Shown: positions 15,455-24,543 of the stretch, in pieces
How positions within the stretch are numbered: position 1 is the stretch's first letter
Layout: every line of letters begins with the position of its first letter
NCBI GenBank assembly: GCA_949285145.1
Contig: CASDXQ010000004.1
Coordinates: forward strand, 1-64,000
DNA length: 64,000 bases
Source: an uncultured Spirochaetales bacterium
Lineage (GTDB): Bacteria > Spirochaetota > Spirochaetia > Sphaerochaetales > Sphaerochaetaceae
Direction of reading: 5' to 3'
Program-made: the position numbers and the translations under genes
The notes under the pieces: model-generated
Databases searched by the model: none
The model's input: only the letters and a program-made list of their open reading frames with translations
Told to the model about the DNA's origin: nothing

Positions 15455-18064
15455 TCACTTCTCAGCTTTTTCCTTATTCTCATCTCCGCTATGAAGCGGA
15501 TTTTCCCCGAGACTGTCTATGATGGTGATGACCAGTCCTCTTATGCTGTTTTCGGTTGTCCTGTACGGCGCGATACGCAATGTATAGCAGCGTCCGTTCA
15601 TTGCCGTAACCTCACGGTCGATGGAGATCAGATCCCTTAAGACCGTACGGCAGTCGGCTTCGATCGCCTCATCCGGGAAGCTGTGTGCGAATATCTGGAT
15701 TGAACGCCCGATATCATGATCCATGAGCTGGAATTCGCGTCCCACGTATTCGGTGAACTTTCTTATGTTCAGATTGCTGTCCACGAAGAGAATGCCGATC
15801 ATCGTGGATGAGAGGAAGTTCGACAGGTCGTTTGTCATCATCGTCAGCTCGTCGAGCTTCAGCTGGTGCTCTGTATTTACGGTGTACAGCTCCTCATTGA
15901 CGGACTGCAGCTCTTCTGTTGAACTCTGGAGTTCCTCGTTGGCTGTCAGAAGCTCCTCGTTTGCAGCCTGGAGCTCACCGTTCACGGTTTCAAGACGCTG
16001 GATGGTGGCTCTCAGATCGCTCTGCGAGACCGAGAATTCCTTCTCAAGCTCCGCAATGCGCTTTGCAGCTGTTGCATCGAGATCGTACTTCTCCACATTC
16101 CCATCAAGTTCTGCCGGTCTGTTCTCAAGGAAGAGAATCGCGATAAGACTTTCATCATCGCCGGCATCTGAGTGCGGAACAGGCTGGATTGACAGGTCTA
16201 TTACCTTGCGTCCGGACGGGCAGTCGAGTGCGATTGATGTGTAAGTCACTCCCTTATGCTCGCTGCGCACCTTGCTCAGTCCCGTTGCCGCGACAAGATT
16301 GAGATCCCTGTTGACCATGCTGAAGAAATTCAGCGTCGCTTTTCCCGGCGCGATTGTGAGATAGTCGCTGTATGCGCCGAAGAAATGAACCACATTGTCA
16401 TCCCTGTCGATGACAACTGAAGGAGGGAGGAATTTCTCAAGGAATCTGGAATACAGGTTTTCACCGTTGCTCTCGTCATTCGGCTTGACGGATGCCCTTA
16501 TGCTGGATGGAGAGATTGCCTGTATGTTGGGAATATTGAAAGTCGGCGGGGTGAGATCCTCGACTTTTCCATCTCCTTTGTGTATGTATATCTTCTCCGC
16601 ACTGCACACGGGCTTGAAGAGATTCACATATTCTCCGGCGGTCTCGCTCTTGCCGAGGAAGAGATAACCGTTGTTTTTCAGCGCCGAGTGGAAGATCGCG
16701 AAAAGGCCGCGGCGCAGCACAGGCTGGAAATAGATCATCACGTTGCGGCAGACGATGAGATCAAGCTTGCCGAAAGGCGGATCGGAGAACATGTTGTGTG
16801 TCGCGAAGACGATCATTTTCCTTATCTCGCGGCAGATCTGGTACTGCTCGTTCTGCTTGATGAAGAATTTGGAAAGACGGTCGGATGAGACATCGTCGAT
16901 TATGTTTTCCGAGAAAACGCCCCTGCTTGCCTGTTCGATGGCACGGCTGTCCACGTCTGTTGCGAATATCTTGATATCTCTTGTGACTTCAAGTTCCTCC
17001 ATGACTTCCTTGAAGAGGATCGCGATTGAATAAGCCTCTTCGCCTGTAGAGCATCCGGCGCTCCAGACCCTTATCGGTTCATCTTCCTTCGCCCTGTCGA
17101 CAATCTTGTAAATCACATTGTATTTCAGCTTCTCAAAGAAACCCGGGTCACGGAAAAAGTTTGTGACACCGATGAGAATTTCCTTTACGAGGATATTCAC
17201 TTCCTCCGTGTTGTCACCGAGCAGATGGGCGAAATCGGAAAGCGTCGCGGTATGTGTGACCAGCATGCGGCGCTCTATGCGGCGCAGGATGGTTGAACGT
17301 TTGTAATATGTGAAATCTATCCCGCTTGCATTCTTCAATATCGCATAGATGTGCGAGAGTGTTTCCTCCTCTGAGAAAAGTTCGTCATCCTCATTTGCCT
17401 GTGCGTCTCCCGGGCGGGAACGCAGGAGTATAGGAGTGGAAGAGAAGTTCAGGATCTCTTCCGTGATCTCTTCGGGAGAGAGTATGAAATCTGCAAGTCC
17501 CGTATTGATCACACTGCGCGGCATGCCGTCGAATTTCGCACTCTCCGGTGCCTGGGCGATGACAAGTCCTCCCTTTTCCTTTATTGCCTTTATGCCGTTC
17601 GTACCGTCCGATCCCGTACCGGAGAGAACAATGGCGATCGAGTGTTCCTTTTTCTCTTCGGCAAGGGAAGTGAAGAAGACATCAATCGGATGATTGAGCG
17701 TTCCGGCATCATAGTCGGAGAGAATCAGCTGATTCTGCTGTATCGTCATGTATTTCTTCGGCGGTATGAGATAGACAGTATCAGGATGGATGCTCATATG
17801 GTTTTCCGCCTGATACACAGACATCTGCGTGTGCTTTGCGAGGATGTCAGCCATGAGGCTTTTGTAATCAGGCGACAGATGCTGGATGACAACAAAGCAG
17901 AAACCGCTGTGGGACGGCATGTAGTCGAAAAACTGCTGCAGTGCCTCAAGTCCGCCGGCAGATGCTCCGATTCCTATGACAAGAGGGGATGCGGAGACTT
18001 TCTTATCCATTTCCTGCTTTCTGTCTGTCTTCTGTGATGTTTTCTTTTTCTTGTTTTCTTCCAT
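15455..18064 (-). CDS. CheB-CheR hybrid with coiled coil and PAS domain
   Basis: The 869-residue protein has an N-terminal CheB methylesterase domain (residues 27-210) with Ser35 in GIGASAGG, His62 in IQHLSPDY and Asp153 in GTGSDG. A CheR methyltransferase domain follows, with SAM-binding VWSAGCSTGEEAYS, IFATDVD and FDLIVCRNVMIYF-like sequence (about 230-490). A PAS-like segment, then a heptad-rich coiled coil built on repeated N-E-E-L-Q units (about 660-740), and a last PAS domain complete it. It lacks the receiver domain of classical CheB. Such hybrids usually act in signalling pathways other than flagellar chemotaxis. AGGAGG precedes the ATG. It starts 20 bases after the c-di-GMP gene and is likely co-transcribed with it. 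Confidence 0.92.
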   Translation of the reverse strand: MEENKKKKTSQKTDRKQEMDKKVSASPLVIGIGASAGGLEALQQFFDYMPSHSGFCFVVIQHLSPDYKSLMADILAKHTQMSVYQAENHMSIHPDTVYLIPPKKYMTIQQNQLILSDYDAGTLNHPIDVFFTSLAEEKKEHSIAIVLSGTGSDGTNGIKAIKEKGGLVIAQAPESAKFDGMPRSVINTGLADFILSPEEITEEILNFSSTPILLRSRPGDAQANEDDELFSEEETLSHIYAILKNASGIDFTYYKRSTILRRIERRMLVTHTATLSDFAHLLGDNTEEVNILVKEILIGVTNFFRDPGFFEKLKYNVIYKIVDRAKEDEPIRVWSAGCSTGEEAYSIAILFKEVMEELEVTRDIKIFATDVDSRAIEQASRGVFSENIIDDVSSDRLSKFFIKQNEQYQICREIRKMIVFATHNMFSDPPFGKLDLIVCRNVMIYFQPVLRRGLFAIFHSALKNNGYLFLGKSETAGEYVNLFKPVCSAEKIYIHKGDGKVEDLTPPTFNIPNIQAISPSSIRASVKPNDESNGENLYSRFLEKFLPPSVVIDRDDNVVHFFGAYSDYLTIAPGKATLNFFSMVNRDLNLVAATGLSKVRSEHKGVTYTSIALDCPSGRKVIDLSIQPVPHSDAGDDESLIAILFLENRPAELDGNVEKYDLDATAAKRIAELEKEFSVSQSDLRATIQRLETVNGELQAANEELLTANEELQSSTEELQSVNEELYTVNTEHQLKLDELTMMTNDLSNFLSSTMIGILFVDSNLNIRKFTEYVGREFQLMDHDIGRSIQIFAHSFPDEAIEADCRTVLRDLISIDREVTAMNGRCYTLRIAPYRTTENSIRGLVITIIDSLGENPLHSGDENKEKAEK

Positions 18065-18084
18065 TTTTTTCCTCCTGTCCTGTA

Positions 18085-21000
18085 TCAGCTTGTTTTCCTT
18101 TTCAAAAGGTACTTTTCCCTGAAATCCTGAGCATTCATCGGTTTGTCATAATAATAACCCTGAGCGTAATTGCAGCCGATTTCAAGAAGTGCCTTTATCT
18201 GTTCCTGTGTTTCCACACCTTCCGCCACGCATCTCATTCCACGTCCTTTTCCTATATGCACAAGATCTTTGACAAGCATTCTGTTTGCCTCATTGTCGGC
18301 AAGCTGGGTTATGAGACTCCTGTCAAGCTTGACCGTGTCGAATGTCACATTGGTGAAAAGCGACAGGTTCGCATAGCGCGAGCCGAAATCATCAAGGCAG
18401 ACGCGGAAGCCGTATGAGCGGAAGCTGTCCACTGTTTTTTTCAGTTCGCTATCCGTTATTGCATCGGCATTCTCCGTGATCTCAAGCGACAGCATATCTG
18501 CCGGTATGTCCGGGTAGCGGCTCTGGATTGCGATCGTCGATGCAAGGATCGAGGGATGAGTGAGAGTGACACGTGAGAAATTGACGCAAACGGGCAGAAG
18601 GCCGAATCCTTCCTTTCTCCATCTGTCACTCTGGCTGAGTACTTCATCCAGCACATACAGATCGAGTTCCCTTATGCTGCCGTGCTCCTCCAGCTTTCCG
18701 ATGAAACGTGAAGGTGGAATCAGTGCGCCGTTTTCATCTATGCCCCGCACAAGGGCCTCTGCCGAGATGAGAGAGCCGTCATTCATATTGACTATCGGCT
18801 GATAGTATACTGCAAGCTTTGTGAACAGTGTCTTCTCTCCCATTGCTGAATAATCTTCCAGAGTGGAGAAGATTGAAGGCGCTATCACGTGGGCCGCATC
18901 CCTGTTCATGTTCATGTCGCTTCTGGCATCATCAACAAGACGGCGACCGGTGAAGACCCCGTCCGCCCATGCGCATCCTATTCTCACATCGCGCGGATAG
19001 CGGCGCTGCAGAATTGAATTGAGCCGTGCGCACCGGCCGAGGAAAACCTGCTTTGTGGTGTTCGGACAGAAGGCGATGAACTCTGCATCCCATGTCCTGA
19101 AGAGCAGGGAAGGCCCGAAGATGTCCGCAAGGGATTTCGACACGTACCACAGCAGACGGCTGCCGTATTCAAAACCTTTGCTGTTGTTGATAGCGGTTAT
19201 TGCGGGAATGTCTATGCACACAGCTCCCAGAGAAGTGAATTTATCGGAATTGAGGGTATAGATTGTCGCCATGTAGGAACGCAGATCCGGCATGCCCATA
19301 AGCTGTTCTGCACTGCTTTCATTTTTCCCCTTAGCCCTGTCCGATGCCTTGAAACGTTCTTCTTCATGCATGATATAAGGAATGAGAGTGCTGAAGAGCG
19401 CGGCGCTGGCAGGATGCTTTCTGGCGTTCTCGATGCACAGGAAACCTTCGATCCTGTCTTTGCGTGAAAGCGGAAATGCTGTGTAATGCCACACTTCATC
19501 TTCTTTTCCCTCTTCCGTCTTCACACCCTGAGTGCGTGTGAGGAACACGGGAGCTTTCTCTTCTATGCAGCGTTCAAGCAGGTGGAAATTCTTCAGAATC
19601 ATTCCGGATACGACCTGCTGTATGGATCTCTTGCAAGGATCATCCCATTCATACGGCATTGTCACGACTTTGTCATTTTTTGCAAGGGAGAGAATATAGA
19701 CACGGTCCGCATTGTAATACAGTCCAATGTTCCTGAGAACGCCGAGAATTGAATTCTCAAGACTGCTGGCAGACAGCATGGCACCCATGCAGTTGAAAGC
19801 CACGTCTTTCTCTCCTTCGCTCAGCGGTCTTGAAAGTTCTCCTGCAAGAACGGCTATCTGTTCGTCTTTGCTTTCGTTTTCCAGTCTTGTCCAGCTTTTG
19901 TCTTCGCTTTCACTTGCGAATGACACTGTATCCACGGGGGCGTTCCACCTCTGTGAGCAGGCATATGACGCATTTGCAAGCAGTGCGCCGTATCCTGTCT
20001 GTCCGCTCTGCTGTAGTGCGACACCGACAACGAAACGCATCATCGGCGATGCCGGATTTGTACGTATCACGCGCCGGATGAATGTTATGACTTCATCGAT
20101 TTTATGCCTGAGGTGATCCTCAGACGTCTCATGGGGGAAAATTACAAGCAGCCGCTCTATGCCGTAACGGCCGACAATGCAGTTTCCTCCAAGACCGAGC
20201 GACAGTGAGGCCGCTATATCCTGTATCAGAGACTCCTGCATGAGACTTGACTGGCCTGCGAGCCCGTTTATCTGGAAAACTGCAAGCGCCTTTGTCATAT
20301 CATCAGTGCTGAATATTGCAGAAGCGATCTTCTCAATTGACGGCTTGTCATACAGCACGGCATCCTCAGTGATGGTGAAAATCCCCTCTCTCAGGATTCT
20401 CTCACTCCTGGATGAAAGCGGAATCTGCAGCACATATGCGTTCATATACAAATCATGGGTTATTGCGGACTCTACAAGATGCAGGACATGGCGGACCTTC
20501 CTTATGTTCCCGCCTCTGTCAGGACTCTCCATATCCTTGCATATCCAGCGTCTTCCTTCATCGTACATTTCCATGAGGTTATCTGCGGTATATGTGAACG
20601 GGCCAGTGCTGTTTTTTTCCTTTCTGAAGAATCCGGCAGAGAACTGTTCCAGCAGCTTATGCGGCTGTGATGAATCAATGCTGTCTGTCAGATTTCTTCC
20701 TTCCATCCAGTATTCTTCCACTTTGTTTCGCGTGAGATTCACGTGCAGGTGTACGACAAGACGGGAGAGAAGCGCTTCGGGAAGCAGCCTGGCAGGAATC
20801 CAGTCGAAACCCTGTTCGGATAATGTAGCGGACATCGGCTGCTCGATTCCGATTGCCCTTACTGCATGTCCCACATCGTCATAAAGAGTGCGGTAGGAGA
20901 GGGCTACCCAGCTGAAGAATGTGCTGTCATGATAACGGATCATGAAATTGCCGTAGCCCTGGCTCTGTCCTGCAAGGATCTGGGATGCAAACTGCCTGAA

Positions 21001-22158
21001 CTGGTCAATTGAATTCTGGTGGATGAAACCCCTGCTGATAAGCTGGGAGGGGAAGTCCGGCAGTGTCAGTTCCCTGACTTCCCCGTTTTCCGTCTTCCAG
21101 TATGAGGTGAATGTCCTTTTCCTGATATCCACTTCCCACAGCTGCTGGGAAGTCTGGTCGAATGCAGTCTGCAGCCTTTCATTCGTATCTTCAAGGTATA
21201 CTTCGTTTTCCTTGTAGAGCGTGACATCATTTGTCGTGACGAGCATTGTGACGCGGGCTGAGCCTGTGTCTATCTGGACGGCACGGATATGCCACCATTT
21301 CCAGCCGCTTGACGAAGTGACACGGTGTGTATGCTCGACAGGACAGTGATTCTTCAGTCCGTCATAAAGATTCTCCATCAGGTTCTGTATGTCATCCGGA
21401 TGCACTATCGATGCAAGCGGAATGGGGAGATGGAATGTATTGTAATCCTTTCCTATCAGACGGCAGTAGCTGGGGCTGACATATACAATCTGGGCAGTGT
21501 CGCCGAATTCCACCATCGCAACACCGCTGTCCAGATATTCAAGCAGGCTGTTTATGGGAATGGCATTCACATTATGGTAATCTTCGCTCCTGTCATCCTT
21601 GCGCTGATCACGGCTTGTCAGGCGGAAAGTGTGTTTTCCTTCTTTCTTGGCTTTGTAAAGTGCGATATCGGCACTTTTGTACAGCATTTCGAAGTCTTCA
21701 CCTGTGCCGGTGACATAAATTCCCACACTTGCGGTGAGATTCACGACTTTCTTGTCTCCCAGCGAAAGCTGGAGGGCTTCACATATCTGGGCGCCTTTCT
21801 TTCCCGCATATTCCGCGTTTATGTCCTTGCCGCACAGGAAGACTGCGAATTCGTCACCGCCCAGGCGTCCTATTATGTCGCTGGCCCGGAAAAGATGCGA
21901 GAGTATCTGGGCCGACTGTCTGATTGCCATGTCTCCAGCCTGATGTCCCAGTGTGTCGTTGACAAGCTTGAAGTCATCAAGATCTATGATGAAAGCGGCG
22001 CAGGATTCTCCTTCCTGCATTGCCCTCAGTTTCTTTTTTATATGCCCTTCCATCGTGGCGCGGTTGAGAAGACCTGAAAGAGAATCCTTTGATGCTCTCT
22101 GGAGCAGCTTTTCCAGTTCATTCTCTCCGACTGCCACCGCTGATTTGTTTTCATCCAT
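18085..22158 (-). CDS. Very large GGDEF-PAS-GAF-EAL cyclic-di-GMP protein with three GGDEF-like domains
   Basis: The 1357-residue soluble protein begins with an intact diguanylate cyclase domain (GGDEF at 100-104, inhibitory site RASD at 91-94). Two PAS-like domains follow (about 200-320 and 330-440). A second GGDEF-like domain is degenerate (GIERL at 666-670), then comes a GAF-like region (about 785-930) and a third degenerate GGDEF (WDAEF near 1000). The C-terminal EAL phosphodiesterase domain (about 1114-1350) keeps EAL at 1134-1136, ITEN, DDFG near 1256, KLDRS and EGVET, so it should be active. The protein could both make and break c-di-GMP. No membrane segment is seen. It leads an operon with the CheB-CheR hybrid. 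Confidence 0.9.
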   Translation of the reverse strand: MDENKSAVAVGENELEKLLQRASKDSLSGLLNRATMEGHIKKKLRAMQEGESCAAFIIDLDDFKLVNDTLGHQAGDMAIRQSAQILSHLFRASDIIGRLGGDEFAVFLCGKDINAEYAGKKGAQICEALQLSLGDKKVVNLTASVGIYVTGTGEDFEMLYKSADIALYKAKKEGKHTFRLTSRDQRKDDRSEDYHNVNAIPINSLLEYLDSGVAMVEFGDTAQIVYVSPSYCRLIGKDYNTFHLPIPLASIVHPDDIQNLMENLYDGLKNHCPVEHTHRVTSSSGWKWWHIRAVQIDTGSARVTMLVTTNDVTLYKENEVYLEDTNERLQTAFDQTSQQLWEVDIRKRTFTSYWKTENGEVRELTLPDFPSQLISRGFIHQNSIDQFRQFASQILAGQSQGYGNFMIRYHDSTFFSWVALSYRTLYDDVGHAVRAIGIEQPMSATLSEQGFDWIPARLLPEALLSRLVVHLHVNLTRNKVEEYWMEGRNLTDSIDSSQPHKLLEQFSAGFFRKEKNSTGPFTYTADNLMEMYDEGRRWICKDMESPDRGGNIRKVRHVLHLVESAITHDLYMNAYVLQIPLSSRSERILREGIFTITEDAVLYDKPSIEKIASAIFSTDDMTKALAVFQINGLAGQSSLMQESLIQDIAASLSLGLGGNCIVGRYGIERLLVIFPHETSEDHLRHKIDEVITFIRRVIRTNPASPMMRFVVGVALQQSGQTGYGALLANASYACSQRWNAPVDTVSFASESEDKSWTRLENESKDEQIAVLAGELSRPLSEGEKDVAFNCMGAMLSASSLENSILGVLRNIGLYYNADRVYILSLAKNDKVVTMPYEWDDPCKRSIQQVVSGMILKNFHLLERCIEEKAPVFLTRTQGVKTEEGKEDEVWHYTAFPLSRKDRIEGFLCIENARKHPASAALFSTLIPYIMHEEERFKASDRAKGKNESSAEQLMGMPDLRSYMATIYTLNSDKFTSLGAVCIDIPAITAINNSKGFEYGSRLLWYVSKSLADIFGPSLLFRTWDAEFIAFCPNTTKQVFLGRCARLNSILQRRYPRDVRIGCAWADGVFTGRRLVDDARSDMNMNRDAAHVIAPSIFSTLEDYSAMGEKTLFTKLAVYYQPIVNMNDGSLISAEALVRGIDENGALIPPSRFIGKLEEHGSIRELDLYVLDEVLSQSDRWRKEGFGLLPVCVNFSRVTLTHPSILASTIAIQSRYPDIPADMLSLEITENADAITDSELKKTVDSFRSYGFRVCLDDFGSRYANLSLFTNVTFDTVKLDRSLITQLADNEANRMLVKDLVHIGKGRGMRCVAEGVETQEQIKALLEIGCNYAQGYYYDKPMNAQDFREKYLLKRKTS

Positions 22159-22355
22159 AAAAACAGATTAACCCCTGATGTTTTCAACAGGACAGTGCCT
22201 TGATGCTGCAGGCAGCACTTTCATGATGGAGCACAGGGGATTGAGGCCGGCTCATGCAGTTCAATGACAGTATCCGTATATTTCACAATAATAGCACACC
22301 GCATTTCAATGTGACAGGTTTAATTGACCCGCCTTTCAAATAAAACAACAAAATT

Positions 22356-22396
22356 TTCACCTCTTCACGATATGGGGATATAATATTTTCAAGGAG
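22356..22396 (+). promoter_or_regulatory. Promoter and ribosome-binding site of the hydrolase gene at 22403
   Basis: TTCACC (22356-22361), 17-base spacer, perfect TATAAT (22379-22384), then AAGGAG at 22391-22396. Transcription would start at about the ribosome-binding site, giving a very short leader. The rest of the 22159-22355 gap is AT-rich with no gene. Confidence 0.6.
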
Positions 22397-22402
22397 ACTG
22401 TG

Positions 22403-23431
22403 ATGGAAAGAAAGTTTTTTTCTCCCGGCTGTTCCGGTTTTTCATGGAAGAGTGAAGACAACCTGCATTTTCTCGGGCGCACCTATGATATGTTCGGCGA
22501 TCTTAAGGGCAACATGATAACGCTCATTGCAGAAGGTTATGAACTGAATACATCCCCCTCCGGAGAAGGGGAGAAGGTCAGTCTGAGATACGGCCTCATC
22601 GGCAATGCCATACAGGGCTCCGCTTCTCCCATTTTCACTGACGCGATAAACGAGAAAGGCCTCATGGGAACACTTCAGAACTTCCCCTCTTACGGCCACT
22701 TTGATACGCAGAAGGGGAAAACCGATGTGCATCCTGCATTCTTCCTTCCTTACATGCTCGGCCTTTGTTCCTGCATTGATGAACTGTGCGAAATGGCCGG
22801 TAAAATCAATCTGACAGGCGAGCTTATATTCAACTCCCATATGTCCGTGCATTATATTTTCAGCGATGAAAGCGGGGAGGCTGTCATCATCGAGCCTGAT
22901 GAAGATGGCATAACTGTTCACCGCAATACAGTCGGCGTTATGACGAATGCCCCCGGTTACAGATGGCAGCATGACAATCTGAAAAACTATGTTGCACTCT
23001 CTCCGTTTCACACCCCGCCGCGGCCTCTTCTGGGCGAGAGTGTCTCGACATTTGGCAGCGGCACCGGCGGCAGCTTCGGCCTGCCCGGCAGTTTCTCGTC
23101 TCCCGACAGGTTCGTGCGTCTTGCCTTTGCCAAGGATTTCTCTCCTCCAGGAAAGAATGAGGAAGATGCCGTGAACCGCATGTTCAGTATTTTCTCAACC
23201 GTAACGGTTCCTGACGGTATGCTGAGGGAATCGGCGGAAAGTGAGGAATGCGAGAAAACACTGTGCACCTGCGTTATGTGTTCTGAAAGCCGCACGTATT
23301 ACTTCTCTCCCTTCGAGAACAGGAGAATCAGCGCGTACTCCCTTATGAATGCCCTCCGTCTGATGAAAGACGGGGAGAAGATCAAACTGTATCCTCTGCC
23401 GCTGGTATGCGATATTGATCATGTCGTCTGA
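22403..23431 (+). CDS. Choloylglycine hydrolase / penicillin V acylase family (linear amide hydrolase)
   Basis: The 342-residue Ntn-hydrolase has CSGFSWKSEDNLHFLGRTYD, the counterpart of the bile-salt hydrolase start (nucleophile Cys, then Arg and Asp). Also seen are INEKGLMGTLQNFPSYG, MTNAPGYRW and SSPDRFVRLAF, matching the family's Asn and Arg active-site segments. The Cys is residue 10, so a nine-residue propeptide would have to be removed, as in penicillin acylases; most bile-salt hydrolases start at Cys2. There is no signal peptide. It hydrolyses an amide bond; whether the substrate is a bile salt, a penicillin-like compound or an acyl-homoserine lactone cannot be told. AAGGAG precedes ATG 22403. 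Confidence 0.85.
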   Translation: MERKFFSPGCSGFSWKSEDNLHFLGRTYDMFGDLKGNMITLIAEGYELNTSPSGEGEKVSLRYGLIGNAIQGSASPIFTDAINEKGLMGTLQNFPSYGHFDTQKGKTDVHPAFFLPYMLGLCSCIDELCEMAGKINLTGELIFNSHMSVHYIFSDESGEAVIIEPDEDGITVHRNTVGVMTNAPGYRWQHDNLKNYVALSPFHTPPRPLLGESVSTFGSGTGGSFGLPGSFSSPDRFVRLAFAKDFSPPGKNEEDAVNRMFSIFSTVTVPDGMLRESAESEECEKTLCTCVMCSESRTYYFSPFENRRISAYSLMNALRLMKDGEKIKLYPLPLVCDIDHVV

Positions 23432-23499
23432 GGGATGATCCGTTACTTTGACAATAACTGCGAGGCACGCCCGCCGCTGAATTTATGTGTTCTGTTTTT

Positions 23500-24390
23500 T
23501 CAGAATTCGATAAGTTCGTACTCTCTTGTTCCGTATCCCAGTTCTGCTGCCGCCTCGATTGTGTGGATGCCGTTGCGGCTGTTGACTCTCTCCATGAAAT
23601 GTTCCTTTCCCGTGTCATCACTGTTCATGACAAGATCGATGCATGCCTGATCGATTGCAACAGGATCAAGGGATGCAAGGATGCCGATGTCTTTCATGCA
23701 GGGGTCCTCTGCAACCTCACAGCAGTCGCAGTCCACAGAAAGATTCTTCATCACATTGATGAATGCGATCCTGTCTCTGAAGTGCTTCACCACAGTCATG
23801 GCGGCATCTGCCATCGCTTTGGGAAAGACTGTGCTGTTTGCATGTTTCTGCCAGGTCTCAAAGCGGTCGTCAGTGACACCTGCCGAGTGGATGAGCGCTT
23901 TTCCCGCACGGCTTGCGCAGCCTATTGAAAGCTGTTTGAGAGCTCCGCCGTAACCTCCCATCGGATGACCCTTGAAGTGGGCGAGGATCAGCATCGAATC
24001 ATAATTCAGGATGTTCTTTCCCACATGGTTCTCTCTAAGGACCTTTCCGCCTGTCACATTCCAGATGACATCGGGTCCCTCTCCGTCCATAAGATCGACA
24101 TTGAAGTACTTTGTCCATCCGTGTTCTTCCATGAGTTTCCAGTGTGATTCAGTGTTGTCCCTCACTCCGCCGGCAGCATCTCCGTATGCGGTGTTGCATT
24201 CAACAATGGTACCGTTGACTTTCTCAACCGCCGGACGCCAGAATTCGGGGGGCAGGTAGTTCTGGTTTCCCTTTTCTCCCGAGTGGACTTTGACTGCCAC
24301 TTTCCCCGTAAGCTGTATGCCGAGCTTTTCATAGGCTTCAACCACCTTTTCCGGTGTAAGCGCTCTGGTGAAATAAACTTTGGCTTTCAT
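23500..24390 (-). CDS. DUF362 domain protein
   Basis: The 296-residue protein is a DUF362 family member: KVAVKVHSGEKGNQNYLPPEF, CNTAYGDAAGGVRDNTE, LAHFKGHPMGGYGGALKQLSIGCASRAGKALIHS and ILASLDPVAIDQACIDLV. Many relatives carry a ferredoxin domain after this unit; this one does not, though it has a CDCC cluster near residue 230. The biochemical role of the family is not established; redox or iron-sulfur functions are often suggested. GGAGG precedes the ATG at 24390. Its promoter carries two palindromes, one identical to that of the flavodoxin operon at 50946. It converges with the hydrolase gene. Confidence 0.85.
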   Translation of the reverse strand: MKAKVYFTRALTPEKVVEAYEKLGIQLTGKVAVKVHSGEKGNQNYLPPEFWRPAVEKVNGTIVECNTAYGDAAGGVRDNTESHWKLMEEHGWTKYFNVDLMDGEGPDVIWNVTGGKVLRENHVGKNILNYDSMLILAHFKGHPMGGYGGALKQLSIGCASRAGKALIHSAGVTDDRFETWQKHANSTVFPKAMADAAMTVVKHFRDRIAFINVMKNLSVDCDCCEVAEDPCMKDIGILASLDPVAIDQACIDLVMNSDDTGKEHFMERVNSRNGIHTIEAAAELGYGTREYELIEF

Positions 24391-24418
24391 ATGATTCCTC
24401 CATGGATGCAACTCTGTT

Positions 24419-24433
24419 CTGACAGAGTGTCAG
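24419..24433. promoter_or_regulatory. Palindromic operator, copy 1 (DUF362 promoter)
   Basis: CTGACAGAGTGTCAG, 6-base arms with a 3-base centre, flanked by matching T/A to give 7-base arms. It lies just downstream of the -10 box of the minus-strand promoter and covers the expected transcription start. The same 15 bases occur at 50946-50960. Confidence 0.7.
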
Positions 24434-24437
24434 AGTA

Positions 24438-24466
24438 ATAATCGCATTGTTCTGACACACTGTCAA
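24438..24466 (-). promoter_or_regulatory. DUF362 promoter with overlapping operator copy 2
   Basis: On the minus strand, TTGACA (24466-24461), 17 bases, GATTAT (24443-24438). The -35 box is part of a second palindrome of the same type, CTGACACACTGTCAA at 24452-24466. So one operator overlaps the -35 box and the other follows the -10 box. Confidence 0.6.
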
Positions 24467-24543
24467 TATAAATGACGATCCAGTATTCATGTTGCCTGCA
24501 TGCCTGAAGAGAGGGTATCCTTAGCTGTATAAGGAGAAGGCGT

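Noticed and set aside
15850-16010. Internal short repeats in the CheB-CheR gene
   Set aside because: They encode the heptad coiled coil with N-E-E-L-Q units, a known feature of these hybrids, so they are not a DNA-level repeat element.
21325-22077. 250-codon plus-strand frame opposite the c-di-GMP gene
   Set aside because: Antisense shadow of the intact GGDEF and PAS domains; no ribosome-binding site and no similarity.
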